The notes: generated by a model from the sequence alone, not told the origin. Positions 1 to 8,506 are shown, counted from the first letter of the stretch. The stretch is DNA of 64,000 nt from Desulfolucanica intricata (GCF_001592105.1 NZ_BCWE01000010.1:1-64000); one strand, 5' to 3'. Numbers and translations: made by a program.

Positions 1-70
1 TAATATATAACAATATTATACCTAATTCTACCATGTTTAGTATAGTTTTATAACCTGTATACTAATGAAT

Positions 71-103
71 AAATTAACCGCCCCACAAAAGGGCGGTTAA
101 TTT
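71..103 (-). terminator. Hairpin terminator after the small membrane protein gene
   Basis: A perfect 13-bp inverted repeat (71-83 with 91-103) surrounds a 7-nt loop, 20 nt beyond the stop codon of the minus-strand gene at 124-336. The stem is GC-rich at its apex and AT-rich at its base, so it could act in both directions. Confidence 0.7.
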
Positions 104-123
104 CGGGTGATAATAATCACATT

Positions 124-336
124 TTAAAAAGCAATTTTAATTAAATATACAATAAAACATACCAGAACAAAAAGCCCAATATTTTTAACAACCCGCTGAC
201 GGGTTTGTTTCATCTTTTTTTCTCTATCACGTTGTTTTAAAAGTTCTTTTTTAGCGGGGTCAACATATTGAGGATCTTTGAGTTTTCTCTTTGCTCGGGG
301 TTTAAATTCTATTACTTTACCCTGCTTCTCGGACAT
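124..336 (-). CDS. Small basic single-pass membrane protein, unknown function
   Basis: A 70-residue protein that I do not recognise. Residues 1-50 are very rich in Lys and Arg (a KKELLKQRDREKKMK stretch) and probably helical. Residues 52-69 form one hydrophobic membrane segment, which suggests a tail-anchored protein with a cationic cytoplasmic part. The ATG follows a GGAGCTGAAGG ribosome binding site. The gene stands alone, and a strong hairpin follows it. The upstream AT-rich region holds a GCATA...GGTAAATTA pair that resembles a forespore sigma promoter, but the spacing is poor and I do not rely on it. Confidence 0.65.
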   Translation of the reverse strand: MSEKQGKVIEFKPRAKRKLKDPQYVDPAKKELLKQRDREKKMKQTRQRVVKNIGLFVLVCFIVYLIKIAF

Positions 337-732
337 AATTTACCTTCAGCTCCATATCTATTATTTTACATAGATATTCTATCAGAGCAGAATATACACC
401 TGCTATAAAAAATTACTTTTCTTGTTTTTAATCTGAATAATTTACCATACATTATATAATTTATATGCACTCAAACAGTAAAAAAATATTATCATTTATA
501 ATAGGCATTAATAGGCATTGTGTTCCGGTATCTGGCTTGTAGCAGCAATCGGTACAGGAATTGGTGTTGGTTACTTTCCTATAGCAGTTACAGCACTATT
601 AGGTTTACTTTACTTTAAAAATTCAATCGTTTGTTAAGTGTCAACGGTGAAGATAAAGATTAATATTATATACTGATATGCTTGCTGCAAGTTTAAGCCG
701 GAAAAAAAATCGACCCCCGGGGCCGAGTTTTT
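337..732. other. Intergenic region with a gene remnant and a terminator
   Basis: 396 bp without an intact gene. It holds AT-rich sequence upstream of the small membrane protein gene, a 10-bp tandem repeat (ATAGGCATTA then ATAGGCATTG, 501-520), an MgtC-like coding remnant on the plus strand (515-637), and the terminator of the activase operon near 702-735. Confidence 0.6.
515..637 (+). pseudogene. Remnant of an MgtC/SapB family membrane protein
   Basis: Reading 515-637 gives a short peptide containing SGIWLVAAIGTGIGVGYFP and then a hydrophobic stretch ending LLGLLYFKN before a TAA stop. The G-I-W-x-V-A-A-I-G-x-x-I-G-x-G-Y/F pattern is typical of the last membrane helices of the MgtC/SapB family. 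An in-frame stop at 512-514 closes the frame upstream, and no start, ribosome binding site or N-terminal helices are present. It therefore looks like the 3' relic of a lost gene. The resemblance is by eye only. Confidence 0.5.
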
Positions 733-735
733 TTA
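702..735 (-). terminator. Terminator of the dehydratase-activase operon
   Basis: A GC-rich stem (TCGACCCC against GGGGCCGA, one mismatch) lies at about 709-726, just beyond the activase stop codon. On the minus strand a run of eight T follows it (complement of 702-709). It has the form of an intrinsic terminator. Confidence 0.75.
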
Positions 736-1710
736 ACTTATTTTTTCCTTTTTAGCTAACGCATTACTCCATTTACCGCAGCGGTCTCCCCAACGTGCAA
801 TTGTTTCTTCATTTTCATTTATTTCAACAACTTCACAGCAGTTTGCACAACCAGAACATTCAAAACTGGATGCATGATAATTAATGTCCGCAACAGCAAA
901 TCCTTTAAACCTGGTGGGTACAGATTTTTTTACTGCATCTTTCGCCAGTACAGCCGCTCCAACTGCACCCATAACATTAAAGTACGGGGGAATTTGTACA
1001 CTTACACCGATGGCATCTTCAAAAGCCTTTTTCATACCAACATTTGCTGCCACCCCCCCCTGGAAAACAACGGGTTCGAGAATTTCCTTACCCTTACCTA
1101 CGTTATTTAGATAGTTGCGCACCAAAGCCTCACATAAGCCGGCAAGTATATCCGGCAAAGCGCAGCCCATTTGCTGTTTATGGATCATATCGGATTCCGC
1201 AAACACAGCACAGCGCCCCGCAATGCGGACAGGAGCTTTTGCTTTTAAGGATATTGGTCCGAAATCTTCAATTGCTATATTTAACCTCGACGCCTGCTGA
1301 TCCAGAAAAGAACCTGTACCGGCTGCACATACAGTATTCATAGCAAAATCGGAAACTACATTATTGCGCAATATAATTATTTTAGAGTCCTGACCACCGA
1401 TTTCTAGTATTGTTTGAACCCCGGGAACCAGATATGAAGCAGCTACTGCATGCGTAGTAATTTCATTTTTTATGGTATCCGCACCAATAACTACACCGGC
1501 TAAATGACGTCCGCTTCCTGTTGTTCCTACTCCTCTGACTACTGTATTCTCGGGTAAACGCTGAGCCAGTTCCTTTAACCCCTTTTGCACGGTAACTATT
1601 GGCTGTCCACATGTACGCAGATAAATAGTCTCTTTAACATCACCTTGCTCATCTATAAAAACAATATTCGTGCTAACCGAGCCAACGTCTACACCTAAAT
1701 AACCTTTCAT
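733..1710 (-). CDS. Acyl-CoA dehydratase activase (HgdC/BadF-type ATPase)
   Basis: ASKHA-fold ATPase of the BadF/BadG/BcrA/BcrD family. Family members use ATP to push one electron from a [4Fe-4S] cluster into a 2-hydroxyacyl-CoA dehydratase or benzoyl-CoA reductase. The phosphate-1 loop GVDVGSVSTN is at residues 6-15. The cluster cysteines of the homodimer match Cys128 (TVCAAGTGS) and Cys167 (GRCAVF). A C-terminal extension carries a further CxxCxxCC group (residues 285-292) and Cys311. This is unlike the compact HgdC of Acidaminococcus and suggests a second metal site. The start overlaps the upstream gene by an ATGA. No dehydratase gene is in the window, so the substrate is unknown. Confidence 0.85.
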   Translation of the reverse strand: MKGYLGVDVGSVSTNIVFIDEQGDVKETIYLRTCGQPIVTVQKGLKELAQRLPENTVVRGVGTTGSGRHLAGVVIGADTIKNEITTHAVAASYLVPGVQTILEIGGQDSKIIILRNNVVSDFAMNTVCAAGTGSFLDQQASRLNIAIEDFGPISLKAKAPVRIAGRCAVFAESDMIHKQQMGCALPDILAGLCEALVRNYLNNVGKGKEILEPVVFQGGVAANVGMKKAFEDAIGVSVQIPPYFNVMGAVGAAVLAKDAVKKSVPTRFKGFAVADINYHASSFECSGCANCCEVVEINENEETIARWGDRCGKWSNALAKKEKIS

Positions 1711-2804
1711 GCCAAAGCCTCCTTTTGTTTCTTTTTTTGAGCTATCAAATCAACAAATGCCTCAAGACGAGTTAGTAATCCGGCTTCTCCGGACTGCTCA
1801 TCAACTATTAACGTCATTACTGCAATACCAAGCTTTTCACTCACTTTGGGTAAAATACTTTGAGCTACGATTTCCGGCATACAGGTAAAAGGTAGAAGCT
1901 GTATTACTCCATCATATCCTTTTTCCGAGTAAAGTACTGTGCTTCCAATAGTTTCTTCGCCGTGCCCACCTACAAAATGATTTAAAAATGGCCGGGCGGC
2001 CCGGCAGGTTTCTTCCCGATTGCTCATTTTTTTTATTAATCCCATAAATAAATGATCATTTATCCACTCGCTTAAGTAGATCGAACGATCAACTTCTACC
2101 CCCAGTTTTCCAAGGAGCCTTTCAATATTCTGATTGGAGAAAGGTTCAAGCAGGGTATAAATTTCGCCTACAATACCGACTTTTAAAACCGGTTTAATTT
2201 GATCTATCTCTATGGATGACATAATATTTTTTGCCTGCTCAATATTGATAATCAATTCCTGAGGAGTTTTGGCACGATCTATTTCAGCAAGGGCTTGTTG
2301 AAAAGCCATATCGGTGCTGCCTGCTACCAATTCACGAGGGCGAATTTTAAAGGATAACCTTTCAATTTCATCCACCGCCTTTGCCTTAAGGAAGCCAAAG
2401 CGAATACCCTTGATAACTTGATACCAGGATCTATTACCTGTAATTTGCTTAATTTTAATTAAAAACTCCGAAAAGTGCTTTTCAGGTGGTTCTAAAACAA
2501 TTAGATTAAAATTATATTTTAAATCTTTTAATATTTCATTTTCCGAGTAAGCATAATAGCCAAAACGGCAGGGCCCACAACCACCGGCCATAATAATCGT
2601 ATCAGCACCCAGCTCGTAGGCCTCCATAAAATTTCCCAGATTTAATTTCAGAGGCATACAGGCAAATTCCGGGGCGTGCTTAGTACCCAGGGTAAGAGTT
2701 TTTTTACTGCAGGAAGGAGGTACCACGACCTCAACCCCCAAGTATTGAAGCATTGCTTTTAAGCAAATCCACATATGTCCCATATGCGGAAAGGTTACTT
2801 TCAT
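1707..2804 (-). CDS. Dehydratase-activase-associated protein, CoA-activase accessory (COG3581-like)
   Basis: A 365-residue protein related to the 2-hydroxyacyl-CoA dehydratase component/activase-associated family. Cysteines near the N-terminus (Cys32, Cys49 and the GGCGPCR motif near residue 77) resemble cluster ligands of dehydratase subunits. I chose ATG 2804 because a strong GGAGGAGGG site lies 8-9 nt upstream and because this gives a TGATG overlap with the preceding gene. An ATG at 2822 would add six residues but has no ribosome binding site. It is the middle of three translationally coupled genes; in many clostridia the same three parts occur fused in one ~1400-residue protein (from memory). 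Confidence 0.75.
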   Translation of the reverse strand: MKVTFPHMGHMWICLKAMLQYLGVEVVVPPSCSKKTLTLGTKHAPEFACMPLKLNLGNFMEAYELGADTIIMAGGCGPCRFGYYAYSENEILKDLKYNFNLIVLEPPEKHFSEFLIKIKQITGNRSWYQVIKGIRFGFLKAKAVDEIERLSFKIRPRELVAGSTDMAFQQALAEIDRAKTPQELIINIEQAKNIMSSIEIDQIKPVLKVGIVGEIYTLLEPFSNQNIERLLGKLGVEVDRSIYLSEWINDHLFMGLIKKMSNREETCRAARPFLNHFVGGHGEETIGSTVLYSEKGYDGVIQLLPFTCMPEIVAQSILPKVSEKLGIAVMTLIVDEQSGEAGLLTRLEAFVDLIAQKKKQKEALA

Positions 2805-3793
2805 CACACAACCCTCCTCCATTTAACCATATCCATAAATGCCTCTAATCTCGTTACTATACCTGCTTCCCCCGTATGTTCATCCAGAGTGATGTTTAAA
2901 AATGGAACTCTCCCGACTCGTCGAGCTTGTCTTTCAATTAAGTCTCCGATCATAGAATCGGGCCCGCAGCCAAAAGCAGCGATTTGAATTAAACCATCAA
3001 TTTCATCACTGTCCAGGTATTTATATGCGGCTCCAATCATACGTTGACCAAGTGTCCAAAATAATCGTTTTGGTAAACGGGCAGCCGCTTCTTGCCGAAC
3101 TATATGCTCAGGGAGGCTCTCCGCTGTAACCACCTGAGTACCCATTTTTTGCAACTTGTTAATAATATTCATACTAATATATGGGTCATACACATTGTAA
3201 GGATGACCTATAACCGCAACTTTATAAGATTTCTCTACGGGTAATTCTTTTTCATCGGGCGGCATCTCGCCTCGTTCTATATACATAAAAGTTTTTTCAG
3301 GAGTAAAGCCTCGAGCCAGCAAATCCCAATAATTATTTTGGGCTTTCAAAGCTTTTCCATAGGCCATACGAATTCGCAGGTTATTATTTGTAAAATATCT
3401 TCCGATCTCATAAAAGGCATGAAAAATATTCTTCTCGTTTTTATAACTATTAATATTAACATCAATTGTAGTTGGCAGCCCTTGTATATTCTGCCTAAGC
3501 ATATCAGGTAATCCTAAAAACTTAGGACAAATATATTCCCTGGGGAATATACTAACCATCCTTGGAATAAATAAATAGTCTACTTTATCTGCCAATTCTG
3601 TGACATGCCCAAAGGCTACCTTAACCGGTAAACAGGCTTCATCAACTGCTAAATGTAGCCCTTTAGTAAGTATCTGTTTGTTGGTTAGGTCCGATAAAAC
3701 AACCTCCACCCCTAATGAGTTAAAAAATACTTTCCACATTGGATAATAATAGTAATATAACATTGCGCGAGGTATTCCTACTTTTACAGACAT
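2804..3793 (-). CDS. Acyl-CoA dehydratase activase-related protein (DUF2229-like)
   Basis: A 329-residue protein of the DUF2229/COG3580 type that accompanies CoA activases. Supporting features are the N-terminal GIPRAMLYYYYYPMW signature, DEACLPVKVAFGH near residue 52, and GCGPDSMIGDLIERQ near residue 275. It is the first gene of the trio (2804-3793, 1707-2804, 733-1710), whose members overlap or touch and probably form one complex. It starts with ATG behind AAGGAGAGAG. The biochemical role of this family is not established as far as I know. Confidence 0.75.
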   Translation of the reverse strand: MSVKVGIPRAMLYYYYYPMWKVFFNSLGVEVVLSDLTNKQILTKGLHLAVDEACLPVKVAFGHVTELADKVDYLFIPRMVSIFPREYICPKFLGLPDMLRQNIQGLPTTIDVNINSYKNEKNIFHAFYEIGRYFTNNNLRIRMAYGKALKAQNNYWDLLARGFTPEKTFMYIERGEMPPDEKELPVEKSYKVAVIGHPYNVYDPYISMNIINKLQKMGTQVVTAESLPEHIVRQEAAARLPKRLFWTLGQRMIGAAYKYLDSDEIDGLIQIAAFGCGPDSMIGDLIERQARRVGRVPFLNITLDEHTGEAGIVTRLEAFMDMVKWRRVV

Positions 3794-3986
3794 AGCTCTC
3801 TCTCCTTATTCCATACATGTTATAGTATGGTCATAAAAGAGGATATTTATGCCAATATTTAAAATTATATCAACATAAACCTCCGGTAATTAGAATTATG
3901 ATTAATTTTGCAATCACAAGAAGGATATTGAATTACTTATGTTTAAATAGTTTTTATATAATTAAACTTTGTAGGGAGTAAAAATT

Positions 3987-5111
3987 ATGAGTAACTACAA
4001 ATATAAACTTTTATTTGAACCTATACAACTGGGACCCTATACGTTAAAAAATCGTATTACAATGGCTCCTGTCTATACAGCATATGGTACAGGCGACGGA
4101 TGCGTAAGCCCTTTACAGGTAGAACATTATCGTAATATAGCCCGGGGGGGCGCTGCAATGATTGTCGTTGAGAACGCCGTCATTAACCACCGCCGTTCAT
4201 GGTTTGGCAGACTGTTACGGATTGATCAGGATAGCTTTATACCTGAGCTGGAGAAACTGGCCCGTACCATAAAAGCTGAAGGTGTTATTTCTTGCTGTCA
4301 AATTAGCCATAGTGGACGCTTTGCTCAGGTGGAAAAACCTGTTTCAGCTTCTGCGGTACCGGCATTTGACGGTCCTGTGCCGGAAGAAATGACCATTGAA
4401 GAAATACATAACACAATTGATGATTATGTTATGGCGGCACAGCGGGTAAAACAAGCTGGTTTTGATATGGTAGAAATACACGGTGGAACAGGTTACCTGC
4501 CTGCACAATTTTTATCTCCAAGAACTAATTTACGTTCAGACCGCTACGGTGGTAGTTTGGAAAATAGGATGAGATTTGCTCTCGAAGTGGTGCAATCGGT
4601 TAAAGCTAAGATTGGGAAATATTTTCCCGTGGGATATCGATTTATGGCAGATGAGTGGATACCGGGCGGCTTGGTTTTAGATGAGGCCCGTATTTTTGCC
4701 CGCAAACTTGATGAACTGGAAGTAGCCTATATCTCGGTAACCGCCGGAACTTATGAATCAATTTTCACACCGGAAAAACTGGAGCTTTCCTATCAAAATG
4801 CCTATATGGCTGACTTGGCTCAAGCAATTAAAGCAGAAGTAAATGTCCCGGTAATAGCCGCAGGACGTATCTCCACTCCTGCCGTAGCTGAAAATTTGTT
4901 ATCCTCCGGTAAAGCTGATTTGGTAGGCCTGGGACGGGTTTTGTTGGCAGATCCCCTGTGGCCCCAAAAAGCCTATGCTGGTCAGGAAAATGAAATTATA
5001 ACCTGTAAAACCGGATGCGATACTTGTCTTAATTTAGTAATGAAACAGAGTCCTGTAATATGTACTCAATGGCCGAAGGAAATTAGGAGGAAGGTAAAGT
5101 TTAATTTTTAA
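3987..5111 (+). CDS. NADH:flavin oxidoreductase / old yellow enzyme family, short form with Fe-S cysteines
   Basis: A 374-residue FMN-binding TIM barrel of the old yellow enzyme class. Key motifs are EPIQLGPYTLKNRI near the N-terminus, ISHSGRF, and the active-site block EIHGGTGYLPAQFLSP followed by RSDRYGGSLENR (about residues 165-197). The C-terminus keeps four cysteines (340, 344, 347, 359) like the [4Fe-4S] ligands of 2,4-dienoyl-CoA reductase and trimethylamine dehydrogenase. It then stops, without the FAD/NAD(P)H-binding domain those enzymes carry. Electrons would therefore come from a separate partner. GGGAG precedes the ATG. The histidine kinase gene follows after 24 bp. Confidence 0.85.
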   Translation: MSNYKYKLLFEPIQLGPYTLKNRITMAPVYTAYGTGDGCVSPLQVEHYRNIARGGAAMIVVENAVINHRRSWFGRLLRIDQDSFIPELEKLARTIKAEGVISCCQISHSGRFAQVEKPVSASAVPAFDGPVPEEMTIEEIHNTIDDYVMAAQRVKQAGFDMVEIHGGTGYLPAQFLSPRTNLRSDRYGGSLENRMRFALEVVQSVKAKIGKYFPVGYRFMADEWIPGGLVLDEARIFARKLDELEVAYISVTAGTYESIFTPEKLELSYQNAYMADLAQAIKAEVNVPVIAAGRISTPAVAENLLSSGKADLVGLGRVLLADPLWPQKAYAGQENEIITCKTGCDTCLNLVMKQSPVICTQWPKEIRRKVKFNF

Positions 5112-5135
5112 GACTTTAAGAGGTTTAATAATAAA

Positions 5136-6197
5136 ATGACTGATAATTTCTTTCTAGACCAACAAGTAATACAGTTTTTTTATGAAAAAATGAATTCCGG
5201 TGTAATATTTATTAACGCCCAAGGAAATATACAGTATATTAACCGGCAGTGTGAAAAAATAACTAATGTAAAACTTGAAGAAGCTTTGGGTCAAAAATAT
5301 AGTGATGTTTTTGCCCACTTGCCAGCCGATGAGTGGTACACCCTGATTACGTTGGAAACCGGTAAGGAGTTTAAAAATATTCAACACATTCACAATGGTA
5401 TGTATTTAGTCACCGATACTTCTCTTTTAAAGAACGGGAATAAAATTATTGGTGCAGTAGGAATCATAAAAGATGTTTCAGAGATTAGAAATATGGAAAA
5501 AAAGCTGGAAAAAACAGAACGCGAAAAAGAAAAATTAGCAATTATCAGTCAGATGGCTGCCGGTATGGCACACGAAATAAAAAATCCATTAACCGCTGTC
5601 AGGGGATTTGCCCAACTTTTGAAACATAAATATTGTGACAATGATACTTTGGCTAAATATGCAAAAATTATCATGGACGAAGTTGACCAGGCCACCAGAG
5701 TAATTACGGATTTTCTTCAGTTAGCACGTCCTAAAGAACCGGAATTAATGAAGCAATCTATTCATAGCTTAATTGAAGAAATCATAGCTATAGTTGAACC
5801 CCGGGCATCATATGAAAACATAGTTGTAAAATACAAAACACAGAAAGATTTACCAGACTGCACGTTTGACAGAAATCAAATCAAACAAGTTTTATTAAAC
5901 TTATGCAAAAACGCTACAGAGGCAATGCCGGAAGGCGGTGTTTTAACAATTAAAACGGGATATCTACAAGGTAAAAATGAGATATATATAGACATATTGG
6001 ATACAGGTTGTGGTATCCCTCATAAATGTATGGAAAACCTTGGAGTTCCGTTTTATACTACCAAAGCTAACGGCACCGGTTTGGGATTAAGTATATCCTA
6101 TTCAATCATTCACGCGCATAGGGGACGGATTGAGGTATACAGCAAGGAAGGGGTCGGAACAAGATTTCATGTTTGTCTACCGTGTGAATCTTCTTAA
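5136..6197 (+). CDS. PAS-domain sensor histidine kinase
   Basis: A 353-residue soluble kinase without membrane segments. A PAS domain covers about residues 14-118 (SGVIFINAQGNIQYIN), followed by a short coiled coil. The HisKA H-box MAHEIKNPL carries phospho-accepting His146. The catalytic domain has the N-box (LNLCKNATEA, 254-263), G1 (DTGCGIP), F-box (PFYTTK) and G2 (GTGLGLS). No response regulator is adjacent, so it is an orphan kinase. In anaerobic spore formers such kinases often feed Spo0A, and spo0A is in this window, but that link is inference. It may share a transcript with the flavoprotein upstream. Confidence 0.9.
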   Translation: MTDNFFLDQQVIQFFYEKMNSGVIFINAQGNIQYINRQCEKITNVKLEEALGQKYSDVFAHLPADEWYTLITLETGKEFKNIQHIHNGMYLVTDTSLLKNGNKIIGAVGIIKDVSEIRNMEKKLEKTEREKEKLAIISQMAAGMAHEIKNPLTAVRGFAQLLKHKYCDNDTLAKYAKIIMDEVDQATRVITDFLQLARPKEPELMKQSIHSLIEEIIAIVEPRASYENIVVKYKTQKDLPDCTFDRNQIKQVLLNLCKNATEAMPEGGVLTIKTGYLQGKNEIYIDILDTGCGIPHKCMENLGVPFYTTKANGTGLGLSISYSIIHAHRGRIEVYSKEGVGTRFHVCLPCESS

Positions 6198-6242
6198 GAG
6201 TAAAATAGAGCACCTATGGTGCCCTTATTTTACTCTTTTTTT
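6197..6242. terminator. Bidirectional terminator between the kinase gene and spoVAF
   Basis: A long stem pairs AGAGTAAAATA...GCACC with GGTGC...TATTTTACTCT (about 6197-6236), with a TAT loop and a T-run after it on the plus strand. It serves two converging genes. The stop codon of the minus-strand gene (6230-6232) lies inside the right arm. Confidence 0.8.
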
Positions 6243-7771
6243 TCAGTCTTATTATTTTTAATATTATTTGGTTTACGTGCAGGTTCCGGTACAACAGGCT
6301 GAGCATCCGGGTCCTTAGGTTTTAATATGCTTGGGCGGAAGTTGCGCATAGGAACAGGGGTTCTTATTAAGACTGAGCCTAAAGCCTTAATGTTTAAAGG
6401 AATTAATGGCCACAAATAGGGAACACCGAAAGATTTTGTTAAAATCAGTAACAACAAGACTAATCCTAGTCCAATCAAAAATCCCGGTAAAGCAAAAATA
6501 GCAGACATTACTAACAGGAACAATCGCACTAATCTATTGGCCATACTTAATTCATAACTGGGGGTCAAGAAGGTCCCTACCGCTGCAATTGCCGTATACA
6601 TTACTACCTCCGCTGCAAACAGCCCAACAGTAGTTGCTATATCTCCAATTAATAGTGCGGCAATTATACCTGTGGCAGTAGCTAAGGAAGAAGGTGTATG
6701 AATTGTAGCCAGGCGTATAAAATCAATTGCTAGTTCAGCAAAGACAAACTGTATAATTAAGGGTATTTGTCCGGTTTTATTAGGGCCAATAAATTCTAAT
6801 GCCGGCGGTAATAGTTCAGGGTGCACAGAAAACAGAAAGTATAGAGGCAATAAAAATATTGAAACGGCTACACCGAAAAATCTAACCCATCGTATATAGG
6901 CTCCAACAGTTGGATTCTGACGGTATTCCTCAGCATGCTGTAAATGATGGAAATAAGTTGCCGGAGTAATTGCTATACTTGGTGAATTATCTACCATTAC
7001 CAACACATGCCCTTCTAATAAATGCGCTGCTGCTACATCCGGACGTTCAGTATAACGTACTTTGGGAAACGGGTTCCAGAAGGTACCGGGAGAAATTAAT
7101 TCCTCTACCGCTTTTTCGGACATAGGAAGGCCATCTACTTTTATTTTAGCGATACTGTCTTTTATGTTTTTCACAGTCTCCTGATTAGCAATATCTTCAA
7201 TGTAGCATATTACAATATCTGACTTTGAGCGAATACCTGCCTGCATATATTCCATACGTAATTTAGGATCACGAATTCGTCTTCTGATTAGTGCTGCATT
7301 AAAAACTAAAGTTTCCACAAAACCGTCCCGGGAACCCCGCACGACTTTTTCCAAGTCGGGCTCATCAGGATTGCGTACGGGATATTGTCTCACATCAAGA
7401 ACAAAAGCCTGATCCATACCGTCTACTAACAGTACAGTCGGCCCGGCTAAAACGGAATCAACTACTTCCTCTAAATTTTTTACCGCATCAACTTCAACAT
7501 AGCCGATTTCTGAGTGAAATAATTTTTTTATAGGGTCAACCGCTAAAGCTTCTCTTTTTAAATTCATAAGAGGAAGTAAAAATCTGCTTAAAAGCTCAGC
7601 ATTGCAAAAGGCATCAACAAAAATTAGAACTGCGTTTCGGCCGGCAATTGTTATTTCCCTTGCAATAATATCAAAATTAGATTCTATAGCCAAAGCTTTA
7701 TTCAAATAATTCATATTGTCTTCAAGCTTAGGCCCGATTTTCTGTTTCTGATTTTCAGCGGTTTGAGCCAT
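6230..7771 (-). CDS. spoVAF: Spore germination protein SpoVAF (GerA family)
   Basis: A 513-residue integral membrane protein of the GerA/SpoVAF family in the spore inner membrane. The N-terminal ~290 residues are soluble (PVRNPDEPDLEKVVRGSRDGFVE signature in the middle) and several membrane helices follow (about residues 300-470). The proline/lysine-rich tail is cytoplasmic. In Bacillus SpoVAF helps release ions or dipicolinate during germination. I chose ATG 7771 because AGGAG lies 8 nt upstream. The reading frame is open for 33 more codons, but these overlap spoVAE and lack a ribosome binding site. The gene overlaps the end of spoVAE by 17 nt, so the two are coupled. Confidence 0.9.
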   Translation of the reverse strand: MAQTAENQKQKIGPKLEDNMNYLNKALAIESNFDIIAREITIAGRNAVLIFVDAFCNAELLSRFLLPLMNLKREALAVDPIKKLFHSEIGYVEVDAVKNLEEVVDSVLAGPTVLLVDGMDQAFVLDVRQYPVRNPDEPDLEKVVRGSRDGFVETLVFNAALIRRRIRDPKLRMEYMQAGIRSKSDIVICYIEDIANQETVKNIKDSIAKIKVDGLPMSEKAVEELISPGTFWNPFPKVRYTERPDVAAAHLLEGHVLVMVDNSPSIAITPATYFHHLQHAEEYRQNPTVGAYIRWVRFFGVAVSIFLLPLYFLFSVHPELLPPALEFIGPNKTGQIPLIIQFVFAELAIDFIRLATIHTPSSLATATGIIAALLIGDIATTVGLFAAEVVMYTAIAAVGTFLTPSYELSMANRLVRLFLLVMSAIFALPGFLIGLGLVLLLLILTKSFGVPYLWPLIPLNIKALGSVLIRTPVPMRNFRPSILKPKDPDAQPVVPEPARKPNNIKNNKTEKKE

Positions 7772-8336
7772 TAAAACCACTCCTATCCAATATCTCTTGT
7801 AATGCCCTGGTTGTAGCTTTAGCCCCGGTACGATAACTATCATGCCCATCCATTTTGCCGATATCTCCAATACCGATAATCACGGGTATTCTTAAATTCT
7901 TCAGTATATCTACAGTATCACCGTGAATATTGGAAATATAATATGGTACCTCTTTGCCGTATTTATCAACCGGACCGGAAACAAGCTGACCATCCCTGTT
8001 AATTGAATTGTTCACATATACTCCCGGTGCAAAAGTATTAGAAGCTACGGCCAGAGCACCAAGTACTTCAATATCGGGATGCTGAGCTACATACTGTAAA
8101 GCTGTCTCCCCCATTCCTTTACCGACAGCCCCTTTATCATCAAACATAACCACCACCGGGTCATAAGCAGCTTGTTTGATAAAGTCAACTAACTGCTGGC
8201 CGGACCAAAAGGTGGGATTTCCTGCAGAAATTGAGATTGTGCGGGCACCTACATTATGTGCTGCCACCTCTACTGCACGGCGGGCCATTTCATCTCCGTC
8301 TGTGACTAATATAACTTTTCTTTTTTTGGAATTCAT
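7755..8336 (-). CDS. spoVAE: Stage V sporulation protein AE (SpoVAEa type)
   Basis: A soluble 193-residue protein matching SpoVAEa. It opens with KRKVILVTDGDEMARRAVE and contains SISAGNPTFWSG, VVVMFDDKGAVGKG and a GIGDIGKMDGHD segment near the C-terminus. In Bacillus it is part of the spoVA locus for dipicolinic acid movement into the spore. Here only the AEa and AF parts are present. spoVAC, spoVAD and spoVAEb, which form the membrane channel and DPA-binding core, are absent from the window. GAGGGA precedes the ATG. A forespore-type promoter lies 42-70 nt upstream. Confidence 0.88.
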   Translation of the reverse strand: MNSKKRKVILVTDGDEMARRAVEVAAHNVGARTISISAGNPTFWSGQQLVDFIKQAAYDPVVVMFDDKGAVGKGMGETALQYVAQHPDIEVLGALAVASNTFAPGVYVNNSINRDGQLVSGPVDKYGKEVPYYISNIHGDTVDILKNLRIPVIIGIGDIGKMDGHDSYRTGAKATTRALQEILDRSGFNGSNR

Positions 8337-8377
8337 ATTATTTAGTCCCTCAAATCCGGTTTTCTTTATCCCGTCCT

Positions 8378-8406
8378 TATTTTTCCCTTAAAAATATGCT
8401 TTATAC
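8378..8406 (-). promoter_or_regulatory. Sigma-F/sigma-G-like promoter before spoVAE
   Basis: On the minus strand GTATA (complement of 8402-8406) is followed after 14 nt by GGGAAAAATA (complement of 8378-8387). This resembles the forespore consensus GYATA...GGnnAnAnTA. The gap to the spoVAE ATG at 8336 is about 40 nt. spoVA is sigma-G dependent in Bacillus, which fits. It is a pattern match only. Confidence 0.5.
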
Positions 8407-8466
8407 AAAAAAGACATCTGAGAGTACCCTTCGAGACAGCCAATTTAGAAAAGCATCCTAAAGTAC

Positions 8467-8496
8467 AAAGTAGGGCACCTTAGGGTGTCCTACTTT
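8467..8496 (-). terminator. Hairpin after the dodecin-like gene
   Basis: AAAGTAGGGCACC (8467-8479) pairs with GGTGTCCTACTTT (8484-8496) with a single G-U pair and a 4-nt loop. It begins 11 nt past the stop of the dodecin-like gene. The following minus-strand sequence is only moderately T-rich, so termination may be partial. Confidence 0.5.
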
Positions 8497-8506
8497 ACCG
8501 GAGTAA

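Noticed and set aside
1053-1060. Run of eight C in the activase gene, a possible frameshift or slippage site
   Set aside because: The reading frame is intact across it and encodes the conserved QGGVAAN segment.
7772-7870. 33-codon N-terminal extension of SpoVAF
   Set aside because: It overlaps spoVAE in another frame and has no ribosome binding site, while ATG 7771 has AGGAG at good spacing.
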